Shown piece after piece: positions 24,522 through 34,193 of a stretch of DNA of 64,000 nucleotides. Position numbers and translations under genes: made by a program. Under the pieces are notes generated by a model. It did no database searches and was not told the origin of the DNA. It saw only the letters and a list, made by a program, of their open reading frames with translations. This stretch comes from UM-FILTER-33-9 sp964530235 (lineage in GTDB: Bacteria > Patescibacteriota > Microgenomatia > UBA1406 > GWC2-37-13), in contig CAZGYB010000006.1 in the NCBI GenBank assembly GCA_964530235.1, positions 1 through 64,000 on the forward strand, in the 5' to 3' direction. Position 1 is the first letter of the stretch. Each line of letters opens with the position of its first letter.

Positions 24522-26927
24522 TTCTGTACCAGATTGAACTGGTTTTTTGCGCAGCTGAAGAGCAACTGGCAATACCTGATTTACATGATCAACGTATACA
24601 AAATGCAGGTTTTTTAATACATATTCCGGAATATCCTCCAAGTCTTTTTTATTGTCTTTTGGAAGAATAACGGTTTTAATACCAGAGCGATGCGCTGCAA
24701 TAACTTTTTCTTTTACTCCACCAATTTCAAGCACCCTCCCGCGCAGTGTAATTTCCCCGGTCATTGCAACATCACGCTTAAACGGACTTTTTGTAAGCGC
24801 TGATACCATTGCGGTTGCAATAGCTGCACCTGCTGAGGGACCATCTTTCGGAACCGCACCCTCAGGCACGTGTACATGAATATCGATTTTATGGAATATA
24901 TCTTTTTGCAAACCGTATTCTTCATAATGAGACCGGACATATGAAAGCGCCGCCTGACAGGATTCTTTCATAACTTCGCCCAAGTGACCAGTCAGAGTCA
25001 GACTCCCCTTACCAGGCATAATTGCAACCTCTATAAAGAGTATGTCTCCGCCTGCCTGTGTCCACGCAAGTCCCGTGGAAATCCCAACAGTATTTTTTTC
25101 TTCAATAATCTGTGAAGAATATTTAAACGGACCCAAGTATTTTGACAGATCCGCGGAAACAATGCGATTCGTTTTATGTTTTTTTTCTACAATCTCACGG
25201 GCAATTTTTCTGCAAATTGTTGCAACCTGTCTTTCGAGTTCGCGAACCCCCGCTTCTCTGGTATACCTGCGAATCATCGTCCGTAAAACATCATCTTGAA
25301 TAGCAATGTCGCTCGCAGAGAGACTGTGCGCTTCCATTTGTTTTACGATTAGATAGTCTTTGGCAATGTGAAACTTCTCATCTTCTGTATATCCAGGAAA
25401 CTGAATGATTTCCAGCCGGTCAAGAAGCGCTTCAGGAATGGTGTCCAACATGTTCGCGGTGGTAATAAAAAAAACATTGGAAAGATCATATGAAACTTCA
25501 AGATAATGATCTGAGAATGCGTGATTCTGTTCGGGGTCAAGCGCTTCAAGGAGTGCGGCAGATGCATCACCGCGATAATCTCGTCCGATCTTATCTATTT
25601 CATCAAGCATAAACAAAGGATTATTTGTACCAGCCTGCTTAATACCCTGAATAATCCTTCCTGGCATAGCACCGACATATGTTCTCCGATGACCACGTAT
25701 CTCCGCTTCATCCCGAACTCCTCCCAATGAAACTTTTACAAATTTTCTGTTCAAAGCGCGTGCAATCGAACGACCAAGCGATGTTTTTCCCACTCCGGGC
25801 GGACCGGTAAAACAAATTATTGTCGGTTGGTATGCTTTTTTTAATTTCGTTTTATCGTCTTTTTTCTGACCAGAGAAACCGCTCTCTTTTTGTTTTCGCA
25901 GTTCTAGAACAGCAAGATATTCCAAAATGCGTTCTTTAATTTTTTTAAGTCCGTAGTGATCCTCATTCAATATTTTCTCTGCATTATGAATATCTATAGA
26001 TACATTCGTTCCAATAACCCAGGGAAGTTCAACCAACCAATCTAAATACGATTTGATATAAGAAGCTTCCGGATTAAAATGCGACATTTGTGAGAGACGT
26101 TTCAGTTCTTTCACGGCCTTTTCTTCAACGGTTTTCGGCATCTTAGCCTTTGCAATTTTTTCGCGGTACTCTTTAATATCACGGTCTTCTCCTTCTCCGA
26201 GCTCTTCCTCAATGGTTTTCATTTTTTCCTTCAGAAAGGTTTCTTTCATGCCTCGCTCAAATTTCCGTTGGGTCTTCGCTGAAATGTTCTGTTCAATCTC
26301 CAGTATCTTAACCTCTCGGTTGATGTAGTCAACCTCTCTTTCCAGTCTTTTCTTCGTATCATTTTCTACAAGCAAATCCTGTTTTTCCCGCTCATTGATA
26401 TCCAATACCATAGCGATCTGATAGGAAAAATCCTGAGGAGTCCCTACATTCAAAATATTCATCAAAAATACAAAATCAACAGTCTTTCCAAGATTAATAG
26501 CTTTCTTAACATGTGTCGAAATATGCTTTACCATTGCTTGGATCTCCTCATCATTTACCATCGTATCCTGTATGGGTTCAACAGAAGCAATAAAATAGGG
26601 CTCCTCTTGTTTAAACTCTTTTATTGATACTTTTTCTACTCCTTTTACCAGTGCATTTATCTCACCTTTTTCACCGACAACGGTTTTATCAACAGTAACC
26701 AGCACACCAATCGACTCAAGATCCTCTTTTTTGGGATCCTCAATTGAGGATGTTTTTTGCAAAACAATAACCATTTTTTTATCGTTCTTTAATACTTCAT
26801 TGATAGTAAGAATGCTTTTTTGTCTTCCGAATACCAAAACGTTTTCTGTTTTGGGAAAGATGATACCGTCTCTCACTGCAACAACTGGATAATTAGATTG
26901 TTTAGACGCTCCAACTAGAATTGTCAT
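24489..26927 (-). CDS. lon: ATP-dependent protease Lon
   Basis: An 812-residue LonA. It has the N-terminal substrate-binding domain (PVVAVRDGIIFPKTENVLVFGR), a coiled-coil middle, the AAA+ module with Walker A GPPGVGKTSLGR and Walker B LFMLDEIDKIG, and the proteolytic domain with KDGPSAGAAIA (catalytic serine) and the partner lysine in GGVKEKVIAAHRSG. The ATG at 26927 is preferred because a strong promoter lies just in front of it, inside the longer frame that starts at 26966. It degrades misfolded and regulatory proteins in the cytoplasm. Confidence 0.96.
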   Translation of the reverse strand: MTILVGASKQSNYPVVAVRDGIIFPKTENVLVFGRQKSILTINEVLKNDKKMVIVLQKTSSIEDPKKEDLESIGVLVTVDKTVVGEKGEINALVKGVEKVSIKEFKQEEPYFIASVEPIQDTMVNDEEIQAMVKHISTHVKKAINLGKTVDFVFLMNILNVGTPQDFSYQIAMVLDINEREKQDLLVENDTKKRLEREVDYINREVKILEIEQNISAKTQRKFERGMKETFLKEKMKTIEEELGEGEDRDIKEYREKIAKAKMPKTVEEKAVKELKRLSQMSHFNPEASYIKSYLDWLVELPWVIGTNVSIDIHNAEKILNEDHYGLKKIKERILEYLAVLELRKQKESGFSGQKKDDKTKLKKAYQPTIICFTGPPGVGKTSLGRSIARALNRKFVKVSLGGVRDEAEIRGHRRTYVGAMPGRIIQGIKQAGTNNPLFMLDEIDKIGRDYRGDASAALLEALDPEQNHAFSDHYLEVSYDLSNVFFITTANMLDTIPEALLDRLEIIQFPGYTEDEKFHIAKDYLIVKQMEAHSLSASDIAIQDDVLRTMIRRYTREAGVRELERQVATICRKIAREIVEKKHKTNRIVSADLSKYLGPFKYSSQIIEEKNTVGISTGLAWTQAGGDILFIEVAIMPGKGSLTLTGHLGEVMKESCQAALSYVRSHYEEYGLQKDIFHKIDIHVHVPEGAVPKDGPSAGAAIATAMVSALTKSPFKRDVAMTGEITLRGRVLEIGGVKEKVIAAHRSGIKTVILPKDNKKDLEDIPEYVLKNLHFVYVDHVNQVLPVALQLRKKPVQSGTESKPEKKTLAN

Positions 26928-26937
26928 ATATTTTAGC

Positions 26938-26966
26938 AGTATAACAGAGTATTTGCTAACTGTCAA
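26938..26966 (-). promoter_or_regulatory. lon promoter
   Basis: On the minus strand TTGACA (26966-26961), a 17-base spacer and TATACT (26943-26938) form a near-consensus promoter. The -10 is 10 bases before the lon ATG, so the transcript would start about 4 bases upstream of the start codon. It resembles the housekeeping promoters at 1679 and 12012. No CIRCE or heat-shock-type box was recognised. Confidence 0.8.
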
Positions 26967-27034
26967 ATGATAATTATTTTATACTAACAGAGTAACCCAA
27001 AATTATAAAAATGTATCAATTAATAATACAAATA

Positions 27035-27889
27035 TTACCTAAAGTCTTGTAATAACGACTCAAAATTTTTGTTCCTTGGTCGTCCATGAAGGGGAACTTT
27101 TTTATCAAGCTGAGGTATTTGATCATGAAAGGTCTGTTTCGAAACCTGATACACAATACCAAGCGGAAACTTTTCGGTTGTAACTTCTCGAGCTTTTTGT
27201 AACGCTAATGCAGAATCCGTTTTTTGATATGTTGCATCAAGTTTATACACCCGTTTCATATAATACTGATAGGTGTTTATTTTATTGAAAGTAACACACG
27301 GCTGGAGGATGTTGATGAGTGAAAATCCTTTGTGCAGAATTCCCTGCTTAATCATTTCGGTCATATGGAGTGAATCGCCCGCAAAGGTCTGAGCAACAAA
27401 TGTAGCTCCTTGAGTGAGCGCTAAAGAAAGCGGATCCACCGGCTCTTCGATTATTCCCTGCGGGGTTGATTTGGATTTATATCCTTTTTGTGCAGTCGGA
27501 GCACTCTGACCGGTAGTAAGACCATACACTCGGTTATCATGAACCAACACGGTAATATCATGATTTCCCCGACACGCGTGAAGCAAGTGGTTTCCACCTT
27601 CACCGTAACAATCGCCGTCACCGACAATCGCAATTACATCCATGCTGTGATTTCCAAGCTTCATGCCAATTGCATTGGGTATAGATCTTCCATGTAAGCC
27701 ATGCATTGCATATGCGTTTAAAAAATCGTTCATGTTTCCGGAACATCCGATACCAAATGCAGCTAAAACGCTTGAGGGGTCGAGTCCCAATCCGACAAGC
27801 GCAGACTTTATTGCCACCCCTATTCCCCAGTCACCGCAACCCGGACACCAGGTTGGCTGGTATCCAGTAAAATCTTGAACTGTTGTCAT
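27035..27889 (-). CDS. 2-oxoacid:ferredoxin oxidoreductase, beta subunit
   Basis: A 284-residue TPP-binding subunit. It starts MTTVQDFTGYQPTWCPGCGDWG (Cys15, Cys18 for the Fe-S cluster) and carries the TPP motif VGDGDCYGEGGNHLLHACRGN. The ATG at 27889 is chosen because it follows the alpha stop by 4 bases and matches the family N-terminus. With the alpha subunit it decarboxylates a 2-oxoacid to acyl-CoA, reducing ferredoxin, or works in reverse. The substrate (pyruvate or 2-oxoglutarate) is uncertain. It is last in the suf-linked operon. Confidence 0.92.
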   Translation of the reverse strand: MTTVQDFTGYQPTWCPGCGDWGIGVAIKSALVGLGLDPSSVLAAFGIGCSGNMNDFLNAYAMHGLHGRSIPNAIGMKLGNHSMDVIAIVGDGDCYGEGGNHLLHACRGNHDITVLVHDNRVYGLTTGQSAPTAQKGYKSKSTPQGIIEEPVDPLSLALTQGATFVAQTFAGDSLHMTEMIKQGILHKGFSLINILQPCVTFNKINTYQYYMKRVYKLDATYQKTDSALALQKAREVTTEKFPLGIVYQVSKQTFHDQIPQLDKKVPLHGRPRNKNFESLLQDFR

Positions 27890-27893
27890 AGAA

Positions 27894-29621
27894 TTAAATT
27901 TTTGCAACTGAATTAACAATATCCTCCTGAGCAAGCGGACGTCCATCAAACCGGAGTATTTGCTTTATAAACTGGAGACCCGTTTCCATCTGAAGCAACT
28001 TTCCAAACTGTCCTTCTGAATTATTCTCAACCAATACATACGTTTTATCTGTCTTTATGAAGGATGCGAGTCTTTTTTTGTCCAACGGGTATAGATGAGT
28101 AAAATGAAGAATGGCGGTATTTTTTCCATTTTCCGCTAATTTTTTTCGCGCTGCAACAAGTACGTTCTTACTCGAACCCCAGGAAATAAAGACAATCTGA
28201 GCAGAATCAAAATCACCGATTACTTTCGGCCCCTGAAAATCCGACTGCATATATGTTTGAATCTTTTTTTTCCGTTTTTCAACTTGTTTTATACGCTCCT
28301 CACCCGACTCTGTAGTGTGTCCATCCTCCAAATGTTCATAAGAATTGGCTTGATAGTAAAAACCTTTTACTCCGGGAATAAGACGAGGTGATATACCATC
28401 GCTTGATGATGCATCATAACGGTTGTAGCGGGTGCCTTCTGACAGTTCTGTTAGTATTTTTCCTCTATTGACCCTGTAGGACTTTGCAAAAGAATGGACA
28501 AACGATTCGTTTATACTGCTGTGTGATTCTGAAAGAAGCATATCCGACATGACAATTACCGGCAGCTGATACACATCTGCCAAATTAAATGCCTCTGCGG
28601 TAAGTGTAATCATTTCCTCTGCGTCGCCCGGTGCCAGAACTATTTTGGGAAACTCACCGTGTCCGGAAAAAACAGTAAATAGCAGATCTCCTTGTTCTGT
28701 CCATGTGGGCATGCCTGTTGCAGGCCCTGGTCTTTGGGCAACAAAAACAACAATGGGTATCTCGGCAATTCCGGCGAAAGAAACCGATTCTACCATGAGT
28801 GCATATCCTCCACCTGACGTTCCGACAGCACTTCTTACTCCTGAAAAAGAACTTCCGAGCGCAGTATTTATCACCGCAATCTCATCTTCCGCATGTCTTA
28901 CTATCATCTGGGTCTTTTCCTGCCATCCCGCAAGTGTCGTCAGCACGGATGAAGACGGTGTCATCGGATATGCAACATATACACGACAATCCGCGATAAC
29001 AGCGCCGAGAGAAAAAGCCTCATTACCAGTAAGCACTAACTGCGGTTCATGGGTTACTTTTTTCAAAAGCGGTTGAATGAGCTGCGGATATGTTTCCTTA
29101 ATATAGGTATACCCTTTCTCTGCAAACTGCTCGTTAAAGGCAACGACCTCTAGGCCTTTTTTTCCAAACTGCTGGGTAAACAAACTGTTGAGTTCGCTCA
29201 AATCTGTTCCCATCAGAGCAAGAGAAGCGCCTAAAGCTATAGTGTTCTTCATAATCTGCTGCCCCTTGAGCTCTGACAGGATTTTTTTGAACGGAACGTG
29301 AATAAGCTGCCGGTCTGTTTCGGGCTGAAATTCTTCATTATCGTAAACTATATATGCAGACTGTGACAGACGGGATTTGTGCAAATGAAATGTTTGCTCA
29401 TTCAGACAAACCAACATATCAATCAAACCTGTACTTGTCCGAATTTTTTCGTGAGATACAACCACTTCATACGCATTATGCCCTCCCCGAATAAGCGAGG
29501 GATACTCAATGTAGTCAAATACTTCATAGCCGAGTCTTGCAGAAATCTTTGAAAACGACAAACCTGTTGTCATTATTCCAAAACCCGCTTCCCCTCCAAT
29601 CTTCCAAACAAAAGTACTCAT
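27894..29621 (-). CDS. 2-oxoacid:ferredoxin oxidoreductase, alpha subunit (gamma-alpha fusion)
   Basis: A 575-residue subunit in which the gamma domain (residues 1 to about 190, starting FVWKIGGEAGFGIMTTGL) is fused to the alpha domain (GNEAFSLGAVIADCRVYVAYPMTPSSSVLTTLA, then GTSGGGYALMVESVSFAG). This is the two-gene form common in archaea, spirochaetes and anaerobes. It is followed by the beta subunit after 4 bases and preceded by a ferredoxin gene after 2, so all three components are made together. Confidence 0.93.
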   Translation of the reverse strand: MSTFVWKIGGEAGFGIMTTGLSFSKISARLGYEVFDYIEYPSLIRGGHNAYEVVVSHEKIRTSTGLIDMLVCLNEQTFHLHKSRLSQSAYIVYDNEEFQPETDRQLIHVPFKKILSELKGQQIMKNTIALGASLALMGTDLSELNSLFTQQFGKKGLEVVAFNEQFAEKGYTYIKETYPQLIQPLLKKVTHEPQLVLTGNEAFSLGAVIADCRVYVAYPMTPSSSVLTTLAGWQEKTQMIVRHAEDEIAVINTALGSSFSGVRSAVGTSGGGYALMVESVSFAGIAEIPIVVFVAQRPGPATGMPTWTEQGDLLFTVFSGHGEFPKIVLAPGDAEEMITLTAEAFNLADVYQLPVIVMSDMLLSESHSSINESFVHSFAKSYRVNRGKILTELSEGTRYNRYDASSSDGISPRLIPGVKGFYYQANSYEHLEDGHTTESGEERIKQVEKRKKKIQTYMQSDFQGPKVIGDFDSAQIVFISWGSSKNVLVAARKKLAENGKNTAILHFTHLYPLDKKRLASFIKTDKTYVLVENNSEGQFGKLLQMETGLQFIKQILRFDGRPLAQEDIVNSVAKI

Positions 29622-29623
29622 AC

Positions 29624-29899
29624 TTACTTTGGAAATACTTTGTTTCCGTTTTCGTCTTCAATGATAATTGCTGCAACCGGACATCCTTTTGCAGAATCAA
29701 TAATTGTCTCATCAGAGTCGGATGGCGCGGTTTTTAAGAATATGGCTTTAGCTTCAGAGTCAAGCAAGAATGTATTTGGAGCAATCGCAATACAGGTCGC
29801 TGCACCGATACACAAATCCCGATCAACCCACACTTTTAATGTGCGGATCTTGACCGGTCCTGAAGGATTTTGAGGATCGAGCAAAGCTTGATTATCCAT
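29624..29899 (-). CDS. Small ferredoxin with three cluster cysteines
   Basis: A 91-residue single-cluster ferredoxin. WVDRDLCIGAATCIAIAPNTF holds Cys30 and Cys36, and the third cysteine is in AKGCPVAAI. The second position of the usual CxxCxxC is alanine, as in ferredoxins that bind a 3Fe-4S cluster or use a different ligand. It is the likely electron acceptor of the oxidoreductase encoded 2 bases downstream and a client of the Suf machinery encoded upstream in the same run. Confidence 0.85.
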   Translation of the reverse strand: MDNQALLDPQNPSGPVKIRTLKVWVDRDLCIGAATCIAIAPNTFLLDSEAKAIFLKTAPSDSDETIIDSAKGCPVAAIIIEDENGNKVFPK

Positions 29900-29912
29900 A
29901 ACGCGAAAAAAA

Positions 29913-30275
29913 CTAAACTAATAATGCATGAAGAGCTTCAAGCGCAAGCATTGCGCACTTCACTCTGTTGGGACCAAGTTTTATTCCCAACATCTTAATC
30001 ATAAACGGCTGATCGAGTTTTCGCAACTGATCCTTTGTTTTTCCGGCAGAGTATTCACAGAGTAATGAAGCAGATGCTTTTGAAATTGCACATCCCTGTG
30101 TCATGTGCGACAGTTTTTTTACTTTCTTGCCCTTAAATGATCCGAATAATGTTATCTCGTCCCCGCACAGCGTATTGCTGGCTGAAACTTTTTTATCATA
30201 CTGTTTCGGTTCTCCAGAATTTCTCGGAAATTTATAGTGATCGAGTATTCGTTCCTGGTACAAAGACGTCGTCAT
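29913..30275 (-). CDS. sufU: Fe-S cluster scaffold/sulfur-transfer protein SufU
   Basis: A 120-residue IscU/SufU-fold protein with the three conserved cysteines, in NTLCGDE (Cys37), GCAISKAS (Cys62) and RVKCAMLALEAL (Cys107), and the aspartate after the first. It accepts sulfur from SufS and passes it to the SufBCD scaffold. The insertion between the second and third cysteines (residues 70-100) suits the SufU rather than the IscU form. It follows sufS by 6 bases. Confidence 0.92.
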   Translation of the reverse strand: MTTSLYQERILDHYKFPRNSGEPKQYDKKVSASNTLCGDEITLFGSFKGKKVKKLSHMTQGCAISKASASLLCEYSAGKTKDQLRKLDQPFMIKMLGIKLGPNRVKCAMLALEALHALLV

Positions 30276-30281
30276 GAAAAA

Positions 30282-31493
30282 TCAATGAAAAATTTTGATA
30301 ACACGCTGTAATCCACGAACTAACCTTTCAACATCTTCTTCAGTATTGTAAATCGAAAAACTTACACGGCACGTCGCAGTAATCCCAAATCTATTATGCA
30401 GTGGCATGGCGCAGTGATTCCCCGCACGAACCGCTATATGATCTTCATTCAAAACCTGCGCAATATCATGTGCATGCACCGAAGGCAAAGAAAAACTGAT
30501 TATTGAAGACCGGTGTTTTTTTGGTCCAAGAATTTGAATCCCCGGAATTTTGATATTTAAACGGTCATAGGCATAGCTTATCAACGTAGATTCATGCTGT
30601 ATTAACCTGTCCCACCCTACTGACTGCAGATACGAAACCGCTGATTCTAAAGCAATAACACCTGCAATGTGCGGAGTACCTGCTTCAAACTTATGCGGAG
30701 CCAGTTTGAACCGAGTTTGCTCAACATGCACGGTTTCAATCATCTCACCTCCAAAAAGAAACGGGCGCATTCTTTTCAGATGACTTTTCTTCGCCCATAA
30801 AATTCCTACTCCTGTTGGACCGAACATTTTGTGGGATGAAAATGCAAGAAAATCGCATCCTAATGCGCGTACGTCAACCGGCATATGTGCAACTGCTTGA
30901 GCGGAATCAACAATTATGATGATATCCGGATTAATCTTTCTTGCCTGGGCAATAATGCTCCGGACCGGATTTACTGTCCCAAGTACGTTAGAAACATAAG
31001 TCAATGCAAGAATCTTTGTCTTTTTGGTTATTGCAGTTGCAATGTTTATAAGGTTTCCTGACTGGTCACAGTCGATAACCGTAAACCGAGCACCTTTTTC
31101 TTTCGCAAGCTCCTGCCATGGCACAAAGTTTGAGTGATGTTCAGTTATGGTTACTGCAACTGCGTCTCCTGAGGAAACCAAATCTTTCCCGAATGCATAC
31201 ATGATTAGATTAAGAGACTCTGTAGTATTACGCGTAAAAACCACCTCATCACCCGATTCTGCATTGATAAATCGTGCAATCTCCGATCGTGTTTTTTCAT
31301 ACTTTTCGGTTGCTTTTTCAGATATATCATAAATACCTCGGTAGATATTTGCACTGAATTGTTCATAATATTCGCGCAAAGCGTCAACGACTAACTGAGG
31401 TTTAAGGGAGGTTGCCGTTGAATCAAGGTAAACAAGATTGGGACTGTGAGTAAAAATGGGAAAGTCTTTTTTAAAACGGTTGACCGTGTTCAT
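30282..31493 (-). CDS. sufS: Cysteine desulfurase SufS
   Basis: A 403-residue PLP enzyme of the class II (SufS) desulfurases, which takes sulfur from cysteine for Fe-S assembly. The PLP lysine is in FSSHKMFGPTGVG, the histidine in TITEHHSNFVPW, and the active-site cysteine loop is VRAGNHCAMPLH, short as expected for SufS. It overlaps the end of sufD by 4 bases and is followed by its partner sufU. Confidence 0.95.
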   Translation of the reverse strand: MNTVNRFKKDFPIFTHSPNLVYLDSTATSLKPQLVVDALREYYEQFSANIYRGIYDISEKATEKYEKTRSEIARFINAESGDEVVFTRNTTESLNLIMYAFGKDLVSSGDAVAVTITEHHSNFVPWQELAKEKGARFTVIDCDQSGNLINIATAITKKTKILALTYVSNVLGTVNPVRSIIAQARKINPDIIIIVDSAQAVAHMPVDVRALGCDFLAFSSHKMFGPTGVGILWAKKSHLKRMRPFLFGGEMIETVHVEQTRFKLAPHKFEAGTPHIAGVIALESAVSYLQSVGWDRLIQHESTLISYAYDRLNIKIPGIQILGPKKHRSSIISFSLPSVHAHDIAQVLNEDHIAVRAGNHCAMPLHNRFGITATCRVSFSIYNTEEDVERLVRGLQRVIKIFH

Positions 31494-32080
31494 ACAAAAA
31501 AGGATTGGGGAAATTGTTTTAAACCCTTCAAGGCGTCAGGTTCAAGCATTCGTATCCGATTATACAGATCGGTTATAAATCCATCAACCAACAACTTCTG
31601 CCCATCGCGCAAAGAAATACCGCGTGTTTCTAAGTACTGGAGAGAGGCCGTGTCTACCGGACCAGTTGTTGAACCGTGGGTGCAAAATACCGAGTCTGTC
31701 AGTATTTCAAGAAACGGCTGCGAAACTACTTTTGCAGACCGAGATAGCATAAGGTTCGTATTTTTCTGATATGCATGAGTTCCTGTTGACTCTTTTTTGA
31801 TTCGAATTAATCCGCTGTATATAAACTCTGAATCTCCATCCATGACGCTTTTTACCAAAACATCAGACGAAGAATCCGGTGACGAATGATGCTGTGTTGT
31901 TTTTAAAAAAAATCTTTCCTTCTTGTTCCCCTGGTACAGACCAAATACTGAGAGTGAAACTCCAGATGTAGCTATATCAAACTCCACTTCTCCCGAAACA
32001 TTATAAAAATAAATCACAAAAACTCCTTGCCTCGTGAACTTCATTTTTTTTTCGTCAAAATCCCGTAGATATATATACAT
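31490..32080 (-). CDS. sufD: SufD-like Fe-S assembly protein (short)
   Basis: A 196-residue protein from the ATG at 32080, which follows the sufB stop by 4 bases. An in-frame extension would run into sufB. The C-terminal half shows the SufBD core (SDVLVKSVMDGDSEFIYSGLIRIKKESTGTHAYQKN and a histidine in FCTHGSTTGPVD). It is much shorter than the usual 400-residue SufD, having lost most of the N-terminal helical region. It should pair with SufB and SufC. Confidence 0.87.
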   Translation of the reverse strand: MYIYLRDFDEKKMKFTRQGVFVIYFYNVSGEVEFDIATSGVSLSVFGLYQGNKKERFFLKTTQHHSSPDSSSDVLVKSVMDGDSEFIYSGLIRIKKESTGTHAYQKNTNLMLSRSAKVVSQPFLEILTDSVFCTHGSTTGPVDTASLQYLETRGISLRDGQKLLVDGFITDLYNRIRMLEPDALKGLKQFPQSFFV

Positions 32081-32084
32081 AGTA

Positions 32085-33494
32085 TTAACCCACACTTCCC
32101 GACATCTCCAAATTGATAAGCCTGTTAAGCTCAACTGAGTACTCAAGCGGAATTTCTTTTGCAACCGGCTCAATAAATCCGTTGACCAACATGCTTTCCG
32201 CATCGCCTTTTGAAAGTCCTCTTGACATCAGATAAAATAATTTTTCCTCGCCGATTTTTAGAATCGTTGCTTCATGCTGTGTTTCACTGTCCGGCTCCTT
32301 AATCCGCATTAAAGGATAGGTGTCAGACCGAGACGAACCGTCTAATAGGAGTGCATCACAGGAAACATATGCAGAGGACTTTACTGCTTTTTCAGCAATG
32401 TGCACTAATCCTCGGTACGAAGTACGACCTCCGTCTTTGGCAATTGATTTTGAAATGATGCGGGAGGAAGTCCGTGGCGCTAAGTGATACATTTTTGCGC
32501 CTGCATCCTGAAGCTGATCCTTGCCTGCATACGCAATTGAAAGCACTTCACCCTTTGCAGATTCACCAACAAGATAGACGCTCGGATATTTCATAGTTAC
32601 ACCGCTTCCGATGTTGCAGTCAACCCATTCCATAACTGCGTTTTTTTCAGCCCGCGCCCGTTTGGTAACTAAATTTAGTACGTTTTTGCTCCAATTTTGA
32701 ACGGTAGTGTATCTGACACGGGCAGACGGTTTTACAAAAATCTCAACCACTGCAGCGTGCAACGAATCAGTTGTATATATTGGCGCCGTACATCCTTCAA
32801 TATAGTGCACAAATGATCCTTCCTCAGCAATAATGAGAGTCCGTTCAAACTGACCGAAACGTTCTGCGTTAATCCGGAAGTATGCCTGCAAAGGCAAATT
32901 AAGACGTACCCCTTGAGGCACATAAACAAACGATCCCCCCGACCACACCGCTGAATTGAGAGCAGCAAATTTATTGTCGTTTTTCGGGATCAGTTTTCCG
33001 AAGTATTCCTTTACAATTTCGGGATGCTTGGATACCGCGGTATCCATGTCGCAAAATAACACTCCTTTTTGCGTCAGTTCTTTCTGAATACTTTCGTACA
33101 CGACTTCCGATTCAAACTGTGCACTTACCCCGGCAAGGAATTTTTTTTCAGCTTCGGGAACACCGATCCGGTCATAGGTTTCTTTGATTTCCGGTGGCAG
33201 ATCCTCCCATCGGTTTACCTGTTTGTCTGTTGAGCGAATAAAATAAACAATGTCATCAAAATTTATACGGGATAGAGATGGTCCCCAGTTAGGTAAGGGT
33301 TTCTCTCGAAATGTTTTATATGATTCAAGCCGGTAACGGAGCATCCAGTCGGGTTCATTTTTAAGCCGGGAAATAGTACTGACTATCTTTTTCGATATAC
33401 CCTTTTTTGTCTTATAAACAGAACGCTCGGGAACTGAAAATCCGAACGCATAATCAAATTCGAGTGAATCTTCATGGGTTTTTTTCATATCCAA
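32085..33494 (-). CDS. sufB: Fe-S cluster assembly protein SufB
   Basis: A 469-residue scaffold subunit of the SufBCD complex. It contains VYVPQGVRLNLPLQAYFRINAERFGQFERTLIIAEEGSFVHYIEGCTAP, the most conserved region of SufB, with the cysteine in EGCTAP, and the C-terminal SRGLSKGDAESMLVNGFIEP. Full family length. Its start overlaps the end of sufC by 23 bases. Confidence 0.96.
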   Translation of the reverse strand: MDMKKTHEDSLEFDYAFGFSVPERSVYKTKKGISKKIVSTISRLKNEPDWMLRYRLESYKTFREKPLPNWGPSLSRINFDDIVYFIRSTDKQVNRWEDLPPEIKETYDRIGVPEAEKKFLAGVSAQFESEVVYESIQKELTQKGVLFCDMDTAVSKHPEIVKEYFGKLIPKNDNKFAALNSAVWSGGSFVYVPQGVRLNLPLQAYFRINAERFGQFERTLIIAEEGSFVHYIEGCTAPIYTTDSLHAAVVEIFVKPSARVRYTTVQNWSKNVLNLVTKRARAEKNAVMEWVDCNIGSGVTMKYPSVYLVGESAKGEVLSIAYAGKDQLQDAGAKMYHLAPRTSSRIISKSIAKDGGRTSYRGLVHIAEKAVKSSAYVSCDALLLDGSSRSDTYPLMRIKEPDSETQHEATILKIGEEKLFYLMSRGLSKGDAESMLVNGFIEPVAKEIPLEYSVELNRLINLEMSGSVG

Positions 33495-34185
33495 ATGTAT
33501 CGATCCTACGAATAAGCGACGCTCCTCCTTGTTGGGTCAGCTTTCCCTTTTTCATAATAAGCACCCTGTCGGGTTTTATGTATTTTAGAATTTTTCCGTA
33601 ATGAGTGATAAAGACATAAGTGCTTTTTTTGCGGTATTTATTCAGAACCGAAAAAATAAGTTTGAGCCCGTCAACATCAACACCGGTATCCACCTCATCA
33701 AACAACGCAAACTTTGGCTGGAGAAGTACCGATTGGAGGATTTCAAGTTTCTTTTTTTCTCCGCCAGATGCTCCCTCGTTGAACGAACGGTTCATGAGAT
33801 CTGCACTGATATGGAGTTCTTTTGCAACGCGTTCCATTTTCCGTTTAAGCTGTAAAACGTCGTGTTTTCCGCCCATAGCAGTACGAATGAGTTGAAATAC
33901 ACTAACTCCCGAAAGGGAGAGCGGCGACTGAAACGACATAAATATACCTTTTTTTGCCCGTTTGTCTGGACTCAAATCCATAATCGATGCCGTGCCGAAT
34001 TTGATCTGCGATTCAGAAGCAAGCACATATGCAGGATTTCCCATGATCACATGCGCAAGGGATGATTTTCCTGAACCGTTCGGACCCATAACCACATAGA
34101 TTTTATTTTTTTCGAAGCGATAGGTTATATTATGAAGAATTGTTTTTTGCTCAACTGAGGCAGTAAGATCAGAAATGTGGAGCAT
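33472..34185 (-). CDS. sufC: Fe-S assembly ATPase SufC
   Basis: A 237-residue ABC-type ATPase that drives SufBCD. Walker A is GPNGSGKSSLAH, the signature is GASGGEKKKLEILQ, and Walker B is KFALFDEVDTGVDVDGL, with the SufC-typical DEVDTG in place of the usual DEPTSG. It follows the Rrf2 gene by 8 bases and is the first assembly gene of the run. Confidence 0.96.
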   Translation of the reverse strand: MLHISDLTASVEQKTILHNITYRFEKNKIYVVMGPNGSGKSSLAHVIMGNPAYVLASESQIKFGTASIMDLSPDKRAKKGIFMSFQSPLSLSGVSVFQLIRTAMGGKHDVLQLKRKMERVAKELHISADLMNRSFNEGASGGEKKKLEILQSVLLQPKFALFDEVDTGVDVDGLKLIFSVLNKYRKKSTYVFITHYGKILKYIKPDRVLIMKKGKLTQQGGASLIRRIDTFGYEKNP

Positions 34186-34193
34186 GCGATATT

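Noticed and set aside
26928..26966. Longer Lon start at 26966
   Set aside because: The segment contains the TTGACA-17-TATACT promoter and would add residues not seen in Lon.
32081..32203. Upstream extension of sufD into sufB
   Set aside because: Out of frame with sufB function and not SufD-like. The ATG 4 bases after the sufB stop is preferred.
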